A stretch of 41,639 nt of DNA from JABMMZ01 sp044368575 (GTDB lineage: Bacteria; Bacteroidota; Bacteroidia; NS11-12g; UBA955): the NCBI GenBank assembly GCA_044368575.1, contig JBIPPH010000017.1:1-41639 (forward strand). The letters are read 5' to 3'. The translations under genes and the position numbers were made by a program. The notes under the pieces are model-generated. The model was not told the DNA's origin and ran no database searches. It worked only from the letters and a program-made list of their open reading frames with translations. Below are positions 15,392 through 25,049 of this stretch, in pieces. Numbering within the stretch: the stretch's first letter is position 1; the number at the start of each line of letters is the position of its first letter.

Positions 15392-16915
15392 ATGCGAATT
15401 AACCCCCTTTGTTTAGCCCTTTTGATCCTGCTATTGGGCGCCTGTCAATCTTCTAGCAGTAAGCGTGAAAGCAAGACCTCAAGCCAGTCAAGCCAGAGCA
15501 AAAGCACAAACGAATCGAATGCTAAAGCAACCAGTTCAAGTAATAAAACTGTTCAAACTGCAGCAGACTTTGAACACTTTTCTGCTATTAAAATAAGCCA
15601 TCATATCAATACACAAGCGCATGAGTATTTGCCAGTTTATGACCCCTATACCCAAAGCCTTATCTTTTCTGCGATGGACAGAACTGGTTTTTTTGATTTC
15701 AAAATTGATTACACACAAGTAGCCTCTGCAGGGGGCGAAGATATATACAAGTCAGAATTCAAAGACGGTTTGTGGACAGATGCCCGCCCGTTTACCCAAT
15801 TAAACACCAATGGCCATGAAGTTATAACGGACCTTTACGCCCCAAATCATTATTTAATTTGTGGTAATTACCCTGAAAAATTAGGCCCCAAAACAGCCAA
15901 CAACGGCACAGAAACCTCAGATATTTTTGATGTCAGTGTTAAGGGGTCAAGTGTTCAAATCAAACATTTGCCTGAACCAGTCAATTCTATCTTCACCGAA
16001 GCAGATGCCATTATGGTTGATCAAGGCAATGCCATCGTATTTGTATCAGACCGACCTGGCCATGTTGGGGCCTATCATAAAAAAGGATGGCTTTGGAATC
16101 AATCCACTTGGGGCAATACAGATGTGTATGTGAGCCTTCAGAAAGAGGGGTATTGGCAAGTTCCTGTTTCACTTGGCGAATTAGTCAACAGTGCTGGTGC
16201 GGAAAGAACGCCTTGGTTATCTGAAGATGGCTTAACCTTATACATCAGTTCTAATGGATATGAAGCGAATGGCACAGATTTAAATGTTTATGCTTTTAAA
16301 CGAACAAATCTTGATGATTGGCAAAACTGGCAAGGCCCTTATAAATTAGCCGGCTTAAATACCAATTTAGATGATTGGGGCTTTAAAGTATACCCTCAAA
16401 AAGGCGCATTGATATGCCACGCTAACCCTCTAGGATATAAACCAACCCAAGGAGGTAAAGATGGTGATGGCGGCATAAGGGAAACCAATTTTAGAACTGG
16501 CTATGTTGTAACGGGCGCTCAAATAGCCGCCTTAAAAGCAGAGCAGAACACAGATATTTACTGGCATACATTTGCTGATCAATCATTCTTTACCATGCCT
16601 GATGTTTTATTCGATGTGAATGCCTACAGCATTAAACCCGCCTTCCACAATGTGCTTGACCGTCTCCTTGATTGGTGCAGCATGAATGAAGGCAAAACAC
16701 TTTACATTGTAGGGCATTGCGACAATTCAGGTACAGCAGCATTCAATCAAACTTTATCAGAAAACAGAGCCGAAAGCATCAAAAGCTATTTATTGTCTAA
16801 AAACAGACGCTTAAACATTCAAACTGAAGGCAAAGGGGCCCAACAACCACTCAATCAAAACAAAACAGCTAAAGACAAGCAGTTAAACCGACGCGTTGAA
16901 TGCTTTTTTAAATAA
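15392..16915 (+). CDS. OmpA-domain lipoprotein with PD40-like propeller repeats
   Basis: I start at ATG 15392 (507 aa), which gives a signal MRINPLCLALLILLLGAC with the lipid Cys at 18. A TTG at 15344 would add 16 residues before it. A Ser/Lys/Thr-rich linker (about 19-60) leads to beta-propeller-like PD40 repeats, seen in AERTPWLSEDGLTLYISSNG and VSDRPGHVGAYHKKG. From about 404 an OmpA/MotB peptidoglycan-binding domain runs to the end (VLFDVNAYSIKP, YIVGHCDNSG, NRRVECFF). Known members sit in the outer membrane and hold peptidoglycan. It is divergent from the PLD operon and close to the tubulin-like operon; an OmpA protein is one of the partners predicted for FtsZ-like systems. Confidence 0.8.
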   Translation: MRINPLCLALLILLLGACQSSSSKRESKTSSQSSQSKSTNESNAKATSSSNKTVQTAADFEHFSAIKISHHINTQAHEYLPVYDPYTQSLIFSAMDRTGFFDFKIDYTQVASAGGEDIYKSEFKDGLWTDARPFTQLNTNGHEVITDLYAPNHYLICGNYPEKLGPKTANNGTETSDIFDVSVKGSSVQIKHLPEPVNSIFTEADAIMVDQGNAIVFVSDRPGHVGAYHKKGWLWNQSTWGNTDVYVSLQKEGYWQVPVSLGELVNSAGAERTPWLSEDGLTLYISSNGYEANGTDLNVYAFKRTNLDDWQNWQGPYKLAGLNTNLDDWGFKVYPQKGALICHANPLGYKPTQGGKDGDGGIRETNFRTGYVVTGAQIAALKAEQNTDIYWHTFADQSFFTMPDVLFDVNAYSIKPAFHNVLDRLLDWCSMNEGKTLYIVGHCDNSGTAAFNQTLSENRAESIKSYLLSKNRRLNIQTEGKGAQQPLNQNKTAKDKQLNRRVECFFK

Positions 16916-16937
16916 TCTAATTAATCTATAACCCACT

Positions 16938-17630
16938 ATGACACTACTCATTTCATCTATTGCGCCAGCATTAATCATTTTGTATTTGATCTACAGACAT
17001 GATGTAGACAGAGAACCCAAAAAGCTCTTATTAAAATGTTTCTTTGGCGGCTGGTTGTCCATTATAATGACTTTAATTTTAGTGAGTCCAATTAATGGCA
17101 TTGACTTACCCTCAGGCATGCCAAAATCATTATTTGACGCCTTTGTAACTGCTGCGATTCCAGAAGAATTAAGCAAGTGGATAATCTTATATTGGTTGGT
17201 TAGAAAAGCGCCTGCCTTTGACCAATACTACGATGGTATTATATACGCAGTATTTGTATCAATGGGATTTGCGCTGATAGAAAACATCATGTATGTAATG
17301 AATGGCGACATGACCACAGTAATTACAAGAGCTGTAATGGCGGTACCAGGACACATGTTGTTTGCAGTAGCCATGGGCTATTATTTCTCAATGTCAAAAT
17401 TCGATACGCCCCAGAAAGCCAAAGTGCATATAGCTATGAGTTTAGCAGTCCCAATGGTATTACATGGCACTTATGATTTCTTATTGATGTATACAGGTGC
17501 CAAGTCAAGCCATAGCCCATTGATGGCTGTTGGCATTATCATAGTATTTGTAATCTTTGATATTTACTTATGGAAACTGGGCATTAAAAGAATCAAAGCC
17601 CATAAGGCTAAAGATTTAGGTATGGGATGA
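16938..17630 (+). CDS. PrsW-family intramembrane metalloprotease
   Basis: The 230-aa protein has about seven hydrophobic segments and the PrsW (peptidase family M82) motifs: PEELSKW, then GFALIENIMY, then PGHMLFAVAMGYYF and finally VLHGTYDF. The Glu-Glu and the two His motifs are the proposed zinc ligands. In Bacillus PrsW starts cleavage of the anti-sigma factor RsiW; no anti-sigma factor is seen here. In Bacteroidota many PrsW relatives are uncharacterised. It begins 22 bases after the OmpA lipoprotein stop, so the two may be co-transcribed. Its 3' end overlaps the 3' end of the convergent 17616 gene by 15 bases. Confidence 0.8.
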   Translation: MTLLISSIAPALIILYLIYRHDVDREPKKLLLKCFFGGWLSIIMTLILVSPINGIDLPSGMPKSLFDAFVTAAIPEELSKWIILYWLVRKAPAFDQYYDGIIYAVFVSMGFALIENIMYVMNGDMTTVITRAVMAVPGHMLFAVAMGYYFSMSKFDTPQKAKVHIAMSLAVPMVLHGTYDFLLMYTGAKSSHSPLMAVGIIIVFVIFDIYLWKLGIKRIKAHKAKDLGMG

Positions 17631-18272
17631 TGTTAAACCCAGCTCAATAGCTGTAAAAAACAACAAACTTAGGGCTGTATACAACATCAAAAACAACAGA
17701 TAAACGAGTGATCGTTTGCTGAGTATTTGAGCGCGCTTTAAACGCACAAACACATAAACGAAATGTACAGAAGTCCCAATAAAAAAGGCTTTTACTAAAC
17801 CGCCTAAATTCTGGTTCTTAATCACATCTGTTTGCTTTTCATCTATCACATCCGTGAATTGTAATAAGATAATAAATATCAGTACATACACATTCCAAAC
17901 CTTAGTGCCTAATTCAGTTAGTGTATTGTTTTTAAGTAGCTTTTCAAAGAGATTGGAACTATAAAACAAACCAAGAAACAGTACATAAAAAATAACAATC
18001 ACAAACCCTTCTGTCATTAAATCATGTAGTATATTTGAGTTGATTTTTTCTCTTAATTCATTAACTGCAAATCCTATGATGATGATCTTGATTAACAATT
18101 CAAATGTATGCACTGAACGCTCCAATACATGTGACTTCTGATCATCAATAAAAGTCTTAAAAGTAATTATACCAATTAATGAGCTCCCTAAAAATTGAAA
18201 GTCGTGTTGAATGGCTTTAAAAAAACGGCTGATGGGTTGAGTAAAAAAGGCTTTGAAACTATCTGTTATCAT
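17616..18272 (-). CDS. Multi-pass membrane protein of unknown function
   Basis: I use ATG 18272 (218 aa); an upstream TTG at 18353 would add 27 residues without clear benefit. Five to six hydrophobic segments are visible, for example FELLIKIIIIGFAV, GFVIVIFYVLFLGLFY, VWNVYVLIFIILLQF, VYLLFLMLYTALSLLFF. There is an N-terminal amphipathic stretch (FKAFFTQPISRFFKAIQHDF) and a charged loop SDVIDEKQTDVIKNQN-like between the middle helices. I recognise no family. The gene is convergent with the PrsW gene and divergent from the 1517-aa gene. Confidence 0.55.
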   Translation of the reverse strand: MITDSFKAFFTQPISRFFKAIQHDFQFLGSSLIGIITFKTFIDDQKSHVLERSVHTFELLIKIIIIGFAVNELREKINSNILHDLMTEGFVIVIFYVLFLGLFYSSNLFEKLLKNNTLTELGTKVWNVYVLIFIILLQFTDVIDEKQTDVIKNQNLGGLVKAFFIGTSVHFVYVFVRLKRAQILSKRSLVYLLFLMLYTALSLLFFTAIELGLTSSHT

Positions 18273-18423
18273 AAAAATTGAGGCTAAAATCTGAAAATGA
18301 CTATTTTGTAAACGGAATCTTAATTCAATTTCAAGGTTAAAGGCAAAATTCAATTTTTACAAATAATATTTTTAATACTTGCTGACTTGGATTATTATTG
18401 TTGATTAGAAACACCTATAAACA

Positions 18424-21400
18424 ATGAAATTACTAAGACTCAAATCTATTTTACTTTTTACCCTTTTAAGTCTTTCTAAATTGGTATTGGCCGAGCAAAA
18501 AGATTGGAAATACTATTACACCAAAGCAGAAATCACCTCGTTTTACAGCGCTACTGTCTTAAACGGATTCTATGATTTAAAACTGCCAAAATTGTATTTA
18601 GACAGTGCAAGCCATGCCTTACAATTTTGCCAAAACCCTAGTGAAAAACAGGAAGCCAAAGCAAAAATTGCTCAGTTAAAATCTGAAATGGATATCAGTA
18701 CAGGGATTGCTGAAGACAACATGAACTACCGCTACCCTGCGTTTTCATTGATGTCTGGCCACAGACCTGAATTCAACACGGTAGACGATGCTGAAGAAGC
18801 CTTAATTGAGTCTGTTATTGACAAAGCGCTTAACACGGCAGATCCTCTACTTAAAGGGATGTTAAAAGACAATCCTCATTTTTTATTGTTCAACATTCAA
18901 CCTTATGATGAAACACTCTACACAGTTGGTTTGGATTATTTTGGAGTGCACACACCTTTTTATGCCATCAGATTGCATGAACTTGAAAACATTTTAGGCG
19001 AAAAGGGATATGAGCGCTTAAAAGCCAACACATTAGACTCTGCTGATTATGCTACAATCATGGGATTTTATAATATAGACCGCATGATTTTGTTAACTGT
19101 AAGAGACAATGGATCTGGCATGCCAGGTATGTTTTACAAAGGCATAACGTTCCAAACCATACAGATGCCAAAGGCCAAACCCAATTATGTTTCTTATTTT
19201 GAAGGTTTTAGAATAGACAAAAGTGGATCAGCCACCAATGCTAAATTAATCTACATTCTCAACACCCTGATTATCTTGATATTGTTATTGGCATTGTCAT
19301 GCATAAAAATTCAAACTAAGCCATTCAGAACCTCTTTTTTCTTAACCAAAGAGATGCTCAAGAGTTTAGCCTTGTTGGTTTCAGGCTCTATCTTGGCGGT
19401 GTATTTATCCTATAATGCTTCATCGTTTTTAGAAACAGACATCAATCAATTCCATGGCGAATTACATGCTAAGGCTTGGGTATTGTATCAGATTTTAATG
19501 CCAAGCATTTTGAGCATTATCGTAACCTATTTGTTGCAATACAAATTCTCAAAAGAAGTGGTTAATTCATCGAGTGGCTTTGCCAGAATCTTGTACGTAT
19601 CTTTCTTGTTTCCAACTGTTCTGATCAGTTATTTTGAATACTACGCAGAACTCTTCCCTACCAGCTTCATCAAATACATCGTTATAGCACCTGCTATCAT
19701 GTTTATCCCATGCTCAATTTTGGGAGGTAATTTATTGAATGCCATCTTCAAGAAGGAAAAATGGCAATTATCTGCCTTAAGCTTATGGGCTGTGTCTGTA
19801 ATACTTTGGTTTGTAAGCATCTGGTGTGACCTTAGAGATTGGGATTTTGAAAGCTTGATACTTGTGGCCATTGCCTCAGCCTTATCATGGGCTGGTTTAT
19901 ACATTAAATCACATGTTAAATCTAGCAATACAGAAGCTTCTGCATTCAATCAATTTGACTTTGGCTTATTGAACCCTGCTTCCTATTTTGAGCAAGGTTT
20001 GAACAATATTGAAGCCAAAAACAGTATTAATGATTTTATTCAAAACGATGCCGGACTGGTCTTCCATTTGCATGGCGAACTAGGCATGGGTAAAAGCAGA
20101 CTCATTAAAGAATTAATGAACAGCTCTAACAATGAACATGTCTTTTACTTTGGTGATTGCAATGAATTCATTGAGGGCAGCGCGCAGTTGTACGAACCAT
20201 TCTTTAATGCGTATTGTCAACACAGCGGCTTTGTGGGCAGTTTACCTAAAGGCTTTTTTGTAGATAGAAGTGGTTTAGGCAAAAACTTATCTAAAGCAGT
20301 GAGTATGGTAGGCAGCGCTAGTCCTATTGATGTTGGGGCTGTATTGAATATAGAAGACGATGGGGCTACCCGCTCGCTTCAAGAAATCAGTTCAGAATTA
20401 ATTGAGCAATTGATTACCAGATTTACTGAGCATAAGTTACAAAAGCAAATCCTCATAATAGATGATTGCCAATGGATGGACCAAGGTACTGAAGAACTTT
20501 TAGTAGCCTTTATCAAACAAATTAAATTGAGAAGTAAATTCACTAAACAATTTAAAATTGTATTAGTCAGCGAAAGTCAGTTTGACCAAAATTCAATTTT
20601 TGCTAAACTCTTACAAGATACAGAATTACTATCTGTAACTGATTTTGAGTTGAAAATGATTGATCATATGGCCTTTGTTGCTAATGTGATCAATAGTTCT
20701 AATTTTAAAATTTACAACAATGACGAACAATTATTCTCTTTTGCTTCAGTATTGAAAAACCATTTGAATCAATTGTGCGAAGAAGAAACCAAACGCACAG
20801 GTTTTACCCCTGGAGACTTCTTTGGCTATTTGGCTGCTATGGAACAAAAGGGCTATTTAAAAATTGATTCTGGTGTGCTAAGGCTATCTGGCGAAGTACC
20901 ATCTATAGAAGACATCAACCTTAAGAGCGGTAAATCTAAATTGATGTCTAATGCCATTGATACGCTCAACAACGATGATCAATTGTTACTAGAAAGTGCG
21001 GCCTATTGTGGTTTCAAATTCGATGCTGAGGTATTGGCAAAAATTTGGAATAAAGATGTCATAGAAATCATTCAAAACCTTGAAAGACTTGAAAAAGCTG
21101 GCTTTGTGATTGACTTAAGCGAAGAAGACAATTTGTATTCATTTAAGGATAAGGAATTACACAAAATCATCAGAACAAGATTCAATAAAGATGAAGACAC
21201 CGATCAAAACATGCGTCAGTTGGTGATTGAATACCAAAAACGTATTATCGAAAGCATCATTAAAAAAGGTGAACAATACATCCAATCCTTAGACATTGAA
21301 ATCTTACAAAGTGCAATTGAACGTTGTTTCAAATACGACAAGATTGAATCGATTAAAAAACATACCCCATTGATTGGCTTATATGCCGCAATGAAATATG

Positions 21401-22977
21401 TGCAAGTTGGCAAAATCAATAAAGGCGCAGAAACCTTATTGAAAGTCTACCCTATGATTGGTCAAATCAATAGCAATCAAAAACACATTATCGTTAAAAT
21501 TTTGAGTGCAGCTGGTGAGGTTGCAGATTTAAGTGATTTTGATTTAAGCGTTGACAAATGGACCGGAAATGCTGAAACCCAAGCTAAAGCACAAGCAGAA
21601 AAAATCGCATTCATTGACGATTTGCTCAACAGAATAAGACCAAGACAAGACGACAATACGGACGATTTTGAAACCCTATTGCATGTATTGTTAAGAGACA
21701 TTTACAAACGAAACAGAACTCAAGATGCTGCAATCAAACAGCAATTAAACAACCGTTTAAACAGAATTCAAGCCTTAACGGATGCTGTTCAAAATGCTGA
21801 CAACCAATTGCGCATAGCCTTCTATTTACACCTTATCAAAGGGGTTGAATCTGAAGTACTTGAAAGCATGTATCAAAATGCACTTACGCAATCAAGCTTT
21901 AAGTTGGCCGGTGAAATTTCAAGACATATAGCTTTGATCAATGCGCATTCGCCGCAAAAGCAATTGAACTATACTTACCTAGCATTGCTTTTAACTTCTG
22001 GTGTTACGGATACCAATGCCTTGAGTTTAGGCAATACCGAAATTACTGAAGCGATGGTAAGACAATTGATCATAGAATTAATTGAAAAATCTAACTTAAA
22101 TACCCAAAAAGCACTTGATTTGAATTACAGCATCAGTAGAGTTAGAGACTATTGCTTTAACATGGCCAAAACCTTAGGTGACGCCTATTACGAACATTGT
22201 GTTTTCTACTGTGATTTGGCTTATAATTTATCTAAGAAACTGAATGATGAGCGCGGTTTTGAAATGGCAATCAGCTACAAAGGCGCTGCCTTGTATCATT
22301 TGAAACGCTATGAAGATTCCATCAAAGTATATTACCATGATTACTTCGAATGGTTGATTACCAAAACCAAAGAAAAAGACCGTTTCAATTACATCATTGA
22401 AGGTATAGGATTGAATTGTTTAGCCTTAAATGATTTCAGCATTTATGAGACCGTTAAAAAGGAATTGTATGAGCATTTAATGTACATCTCCAACAACATG
22501 CAAAATCAAGTCTTAGAACACAGTTTGTTTGATAAATCTAAATTGTTGAGAGACATCTTACCTAACAATCAACAAAACAATGCAACGGATACTGCCGAAA
22601 GCAATGACAACAACAATAACAGCATCAAAGAAATTTTGAATTTGTTAATTTGCATTGCCCATGCAGATGGCAATGTTGATGCAAGTGAACGCCATGACTT
22701 AACAGAAAGTGCCATTGCCCTTGCCCACTACTTAAACCTGCCGCATCAACACATTAAAACCATGTCTGATTCAGTCTTCACCACGGTTGCAAATGCTTCA
22801 GAAAACGACCGTTTAAAAGGTTTTGAAGCGTCTTGTCATTGGTTAAAAGCAAATGAATCAATCCACTTTACAAAAGCCGTATTGCAATTGTGTTGGGATA
22901 TGGTGAACGCAGATGGCATTGTAACAACTGAAGAACAAAAGTACATTCAATCTGCGCAAACTATTCTTAAAGCATAG
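18424..22977 (+). CDS. Membrane receptor with STAND/AAA ATPase, helical repeats and C-terminal TerB domain (1517 aa)
   Basis: A signal peptide (1-23, ending in LVLA) leads to a periplasmic domain of about 245 residues with no family I recognise. About seven TM helices follow between 275 and 495. A cytoplasmic ATPase then has Walker A GELGMGKSR (lysine about 557) and Walker B ILIIDDCQWMDQ (about 677-688), typical of AAA_16/STAND regulators of the AfsR/LuxR type, but no HTH is present. From about 850 to 1390 the protein is helical and TPR-like. Residues about 1405-1517 form a TerB domain with two acidic motifs, HADGNVDASER and NADGIVTTEEQ. TerB links membranes to stress or phage responses in tellurite-type systems. 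The gene is followed 4 bp later by a ligand-gated channel gene, and I infer that this receptor controls that channel. Confidence 0.8.
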   Translation: MKLLRLKSILLFTLLSLSKLVLAEQKDWKYYYTKAEITSFYSATVLNGFYDLKLPKLYLDSASHALQFCQNPSEKQEAKAKIAQLKSEMDISTGIAEDNMNYRYPAFSLMSGHRPEFNTVDDAEEALIESVIDKALNTADPLLKGMLKDNPHFLLFNIQPYDETLYTVGLDYFGVHTPFYAIRLHELENILGEKGYERLKANTLDSADYATIMGFYNIDRMILLTVRDNGSGMPGMFYKGITFQTIQMPKAKPNYVSYFEGFRIDKSGSATNAKLIYILNTLIILILLLALSCIKIQTKPFRTSFFLTKEMLKSLALLVSGSILAVYLSYNASSFLETDINQFHGELHAKAWVLYQILMPSILSIIVTYLLQYKFSKEVVNSSSGFARILYVSFLFPTVLISYFEYYAELFPTSFIKYIVIAPAIMFIPCSILGGNLLNAIFKKEKWQLSALSLWAVSVILWFVSIWCDLRDWDFESLILVAIASALSWAGLYIKSHVKSSNTEASAFNQFDFGLLNPASYFEQGLNNIEAKNSINDFIQNDAGLVFHLHGELGMGKSRLIKELMNSSNNEHVFYFGDCNEFIEGSAQLYEPFFNAYCQHSGFVGSLPKGFFVDRSGLGKNLSKAVSMVGSASPIDVGAVLNIEDDGATRSLQEISSELIEQLITRFTEHKLQKQILIIDDCQWMDQGTEELLVAFIKQIKLRSKFTKQFKIVLVSESQFDQNSIFAKLLQDTELLSVTDFELKMIDHMAFVANVINSSNFKIYNNDEQLFSFASVLKNHLNQLCEEETKRTGFTPGDFFGYLAAMEQKGYLKIDSGVLRLSGEVPSIEDINLKSGKSKLMSNAIDTLNNDDQLLLESAAYCGFKFDAEVLAKIWNKDVIEIIQNLERLEKAGFVIDLSEEDNLYSFKDKELHKIIRTRFNKDEDTDQNMRQLVIEYQKRIIESIIKKGEQYIQSLDIEILQSAIERCFKYDKIESIKKHTPLIGLYAAMKYVQVGKINKGAETLLKVYPMIGQINSNQKHIIVKILSAAGEVADLSDFDLSVDKWTGNAETQAKAQAEKIAFIDDLLNRIRPRQDDNTDDFETLLHVLLRDIYKRNRTQDAAIKQQLNNRLNRIQALTDAVQNADNQLRIAFYLHLIKGVESEVLESMYQNALTQSSFKLAGEISRHIALINAHSPQKQLNYTYLALLLTSGVTDTNALSLGNTEITEAMVRQLIIELIEKSNLNTQKALDLNYSISRVRDYCFNMAKTLGDAYYEHCVFYCDLAYNLSKKLNDERGFEMAISYKGAALYHLKRYEDSIKVYYHDYFEWLITKTKEKDRFNYIIEGIGLNCLALNDFSIYETVKKELYEHLMYISNNMQNQVLEHSLFDKSKLLRDILPNNQQNNATDTAESNDNNNNSIKEILNLLICIAHADGNVDASERHDLTESAIALAHYLNLPHQHIKTMSDSVFTTVANASENDRLKGFEASCHWLKANESIHFTKAVLQLCWDMVNADGIVTTEEQKYIQSAQTILKA

Positions 22978-22981
22978 AAAA

Positions 22982-24013
22982 ATGAAATCTCTAATATTAA
23001 AATCTATAGTCTTAATTTTCAGCATACTAGCAAGCTTTAGTTCACTGAAAGCACAAGAAAGCGAAAGCATTTCACCGATACGTTGTAAAACTGGGGTCTT
23101 CATTAAAACCATGAGAATTCACCAAACTGAAGAGCAGTTTGAAGTGATGTTTTATTGGTGGTTAAGGGTTGATTCGGCAGACATTACTGCAGATTATTCA
23201 GAAATTTCTGCTATTGAATTCATCAATGCAGAATCAGAAGTTGAAATTGATTTGCAACAATATGACACAGCCAATTCTGCGTATTATGTGGTAGGCACTT
23301 GTAAAGGTCTTTTCCCCTATAAAGCAGACTATCATAAATTTCCTTATGACATCCAATCGCTCAACATTGCTGTAGAAAATAAGTTATTGAATAGTGATGA
23401 TATCGTATACGTACCAGACGATTTAACCACCCCAATTAACCTTTTTAAAGACCATAGAATTGAGATATTAAATGGTGATCAATTTAAAATTGCTGCTTTA
23501 ACAGCTGTTTCTGATCCATATACCTACAAAACCAATTTTGGTGATCCTTCTGTGGAACCGCATGAAACCTATTCTAGAATTGAATTCACACTAAAAATCA
23601 ACAGAGACCCTGTTGGCATTATGCAGAAATTAGCGCTACCACTTTTGGTGGTATTGATTTTAGCCTATTTGGTATTTTACATTCCTGATTTTGAAATAGG
23701 CACCGCATCTGCCTTAACTGTAACAGCCTTGTTGGCCGCTATAGCCTTCCAATGGACTTTAAACGACGCTTTACCAAAGGTGTCTTATTTGACATTGGTT
23801 GATAGGATATTCTACATGGTTTATATCTATATTTTCTATGCCATGTTCCAAACAGTTATAACCTATAACATGAACCAGGTTGCTGAAAAACTAATGAGTA
23901 CTAACGAAACGAAAGCCCTCAAACTTCAGAAGCTATCTGATGCAATAGAATGGCATTCGAGGTATTTATTTCCACTCAGTTTCTTTGCCATCGTCTATTA
24001 CATGATTCACTAA
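22982..24013 (+). CDS. Pentameric ligand-gated ion channel homologue (Cys-loop superfamily, GLIC-like)
   Basis: The 343-aa protein has a signal peptide (to about residue 25) and a beta-sandwich extracellular domain. The signature loop is KADYHKFPYDIQSLNI (114-129), with the conserved FPxD; the disulphide cysteines are absent, as in most bacterial members. The linker RIEFTLKINRDP leads to M1 (213-234), M2 (240-261, ALTVTALLAAIAFQ), M3 (272-295) and M4 (326-342), with a short M3-M4 loop. Length and order match GLIC and ELIC. M2 aligns with the GLIC pore helix through its IAF motif, but ion selectivity cannot be read. It starts 4 bases after the TerB receptor gene, which implies one transcript and probable joint function. 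Confidence 0.85.
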   Translation: MKSLILKSIVLIFSILASFSSLKAQESESISPIRCKTGVFIKTMRIHQTEEQFEVMFYWWLRVDSADITADYSEISAIEFINAESEVEIDLQQYDTANSAYYVVGTCKGLFPYKADYHKFPYDIQSLNIAVENKLLNSDDIVYVPDDLTTPINLFKDHRIEILNGDQFKIAALTAVSDPYTYKTNFGDPSVEPHETYSRIEFTLKINRDPVGIMQKLALPLLVVLILAYLVFYIPDFEIGTASALTVTALLAAIAFQWTLNDALPKVSYLTLVDRIFYMVYIYIFYAMFQTVITYNMNQVAEKLMSTNETKALKLQKLSDAIEWHSRYLFPLSFFAIVYYMIH

Positions 24014-24017
24014 AGCG

Positions 24018-25049
24018 TTAAGCTTTAGGATTGGATTGAGGTTTTTCTTTAGCAACGTTTTGAAGATCTTTCAAAATATTGGCGGAATAACTTTGAACAT
24101 TACTGGCATCTGACTCAAAAGAGTAAACACTCTCTTTCTCTAACTTGATTTTGAAATACAAACGGTTTTTTTCTGATAAACCATAAGTGGCAATTTGTCT
24201 GTCACCAATGTAATAATAGATATTGAATATGCCCAAATACTGTTTGTTGTTAACGGTATTCATATTCAATAAATACCTCATGGTAATCGTGTGTTCTGGT
24301 AGTTGTTTAATGGCCTGATTAACCATTTCATATATTTGAGGAATGAGGGCAATCAGTTCTTTGCTGAGTGTAAATTGAATGGCTACACCCTCCTTATCAA
24401 AATGAATCACATTTTGGTTGCTTATATAGGCCTGTTCTACTTCTTCAATTTTATAAATTGGTAATTTTAAAGCCCTTTTTTTAAAGGCGATGTGGTAAAA
24501 ATTATCGAATTCAAATTGAGGCAAAGCATTGTCTTTTTGCAGGGCATATAATTCTTTTCTAAAGACGTTGCAGACGGTGTTAAACAACTCAATGTATTTA
24601 TCGAAACGCGGCACATAATTCTCATCGACATAAAAAAATTCTGCATCAATGGATTGTATAGCTGCTTCTATGGTTTTACTGCCCTCAGGAGAAATGTGCA
24701 TGCGCACTGTGGAATATGAAAAGATGATTTTTTTCATTTCAGTGGCTGTGAGTTTTCCATCGTCCAAAGCTTGACTTAATATGCTCAAAAACTCATTGAA
24801 TAGTTTGAGTTTTTCTTCATAAATCACTGAATTTTTGGTTTGCGAATCTTGTATCTCAGATTGATTGGCCAACAACAACAAGGTAATTATGGTAGTCAAA
24901 ATAGCTCCTATTACACCACTATTGATATCAAACACAATTTTAGGAATGTCCGTTTCATGTCCGTTAATGTTCTGAATAATGAAAATCGTTAACGAAACCG
25001 CTAAAACAATTGCCAAATAAATCCATACTTTTTTTAGTTTACTTTTCAT
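24018..25049 (-). CDS. Two-TM protein with a large cytoplasmic domain
   Basis: The protein has 343 aa. TM helices span about 8-27 and 40-62, and they place the remaining 280 residues on the cytoplasmic side. After the second TM the sequence SEIQDSQTKNSVIYEEKLKLFNEFLSIL is helical. The rest is alpha/beta with segments such as EGVAIQFTLSKELIALIPQI and GIFNIYYYIGDRQIATYG. I recognise no family. The gene is convergent with the channel gene (4 bases between stops) and is preceded on its 5' side by a 450-bp repeat-rich intergenic region. It may belong with the receptor and channel, or it may simply be a neighbour. Confidence 0.55.
   Translation of the reverse strand: MKSKLKKVWIYLAIVLAVSLTIFIIQNINGHETDIPKIVFDINSGVIGAILTTIITLLLLANQSEIQDSQTKNSVIYEEKLKLFNEFLSILSQALDDGKLTATEMKKIIFSYSTVRMHISPEGSKTIEAAIQSIDAEFFYVDENYVPRFDKYIELFNTVCNVFRKELYALQKDNALPQFEFDNFYHIAFKKRALKLPIYKIEEVEQAYISNQNVIHFDKEGVAIQFTLSKELIALIPQIYEMVNQAIKQLPEHTITMRYLLNMNTVNNKQYLGIFNIYYYIGDRQIATYGLSEKNRLYFKIKLEKESVYSFESDASNVQSYSANILKDLQNVAKEKPQSNPKA

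Noticed and set aside
18424..22977. Calling the 1517-aa protein an AfsR/LuxR-type transcription regulator.
   Set aside because: The ATPase is of that type, but there is no helix-turn-helix and the C-terminus is TerB.
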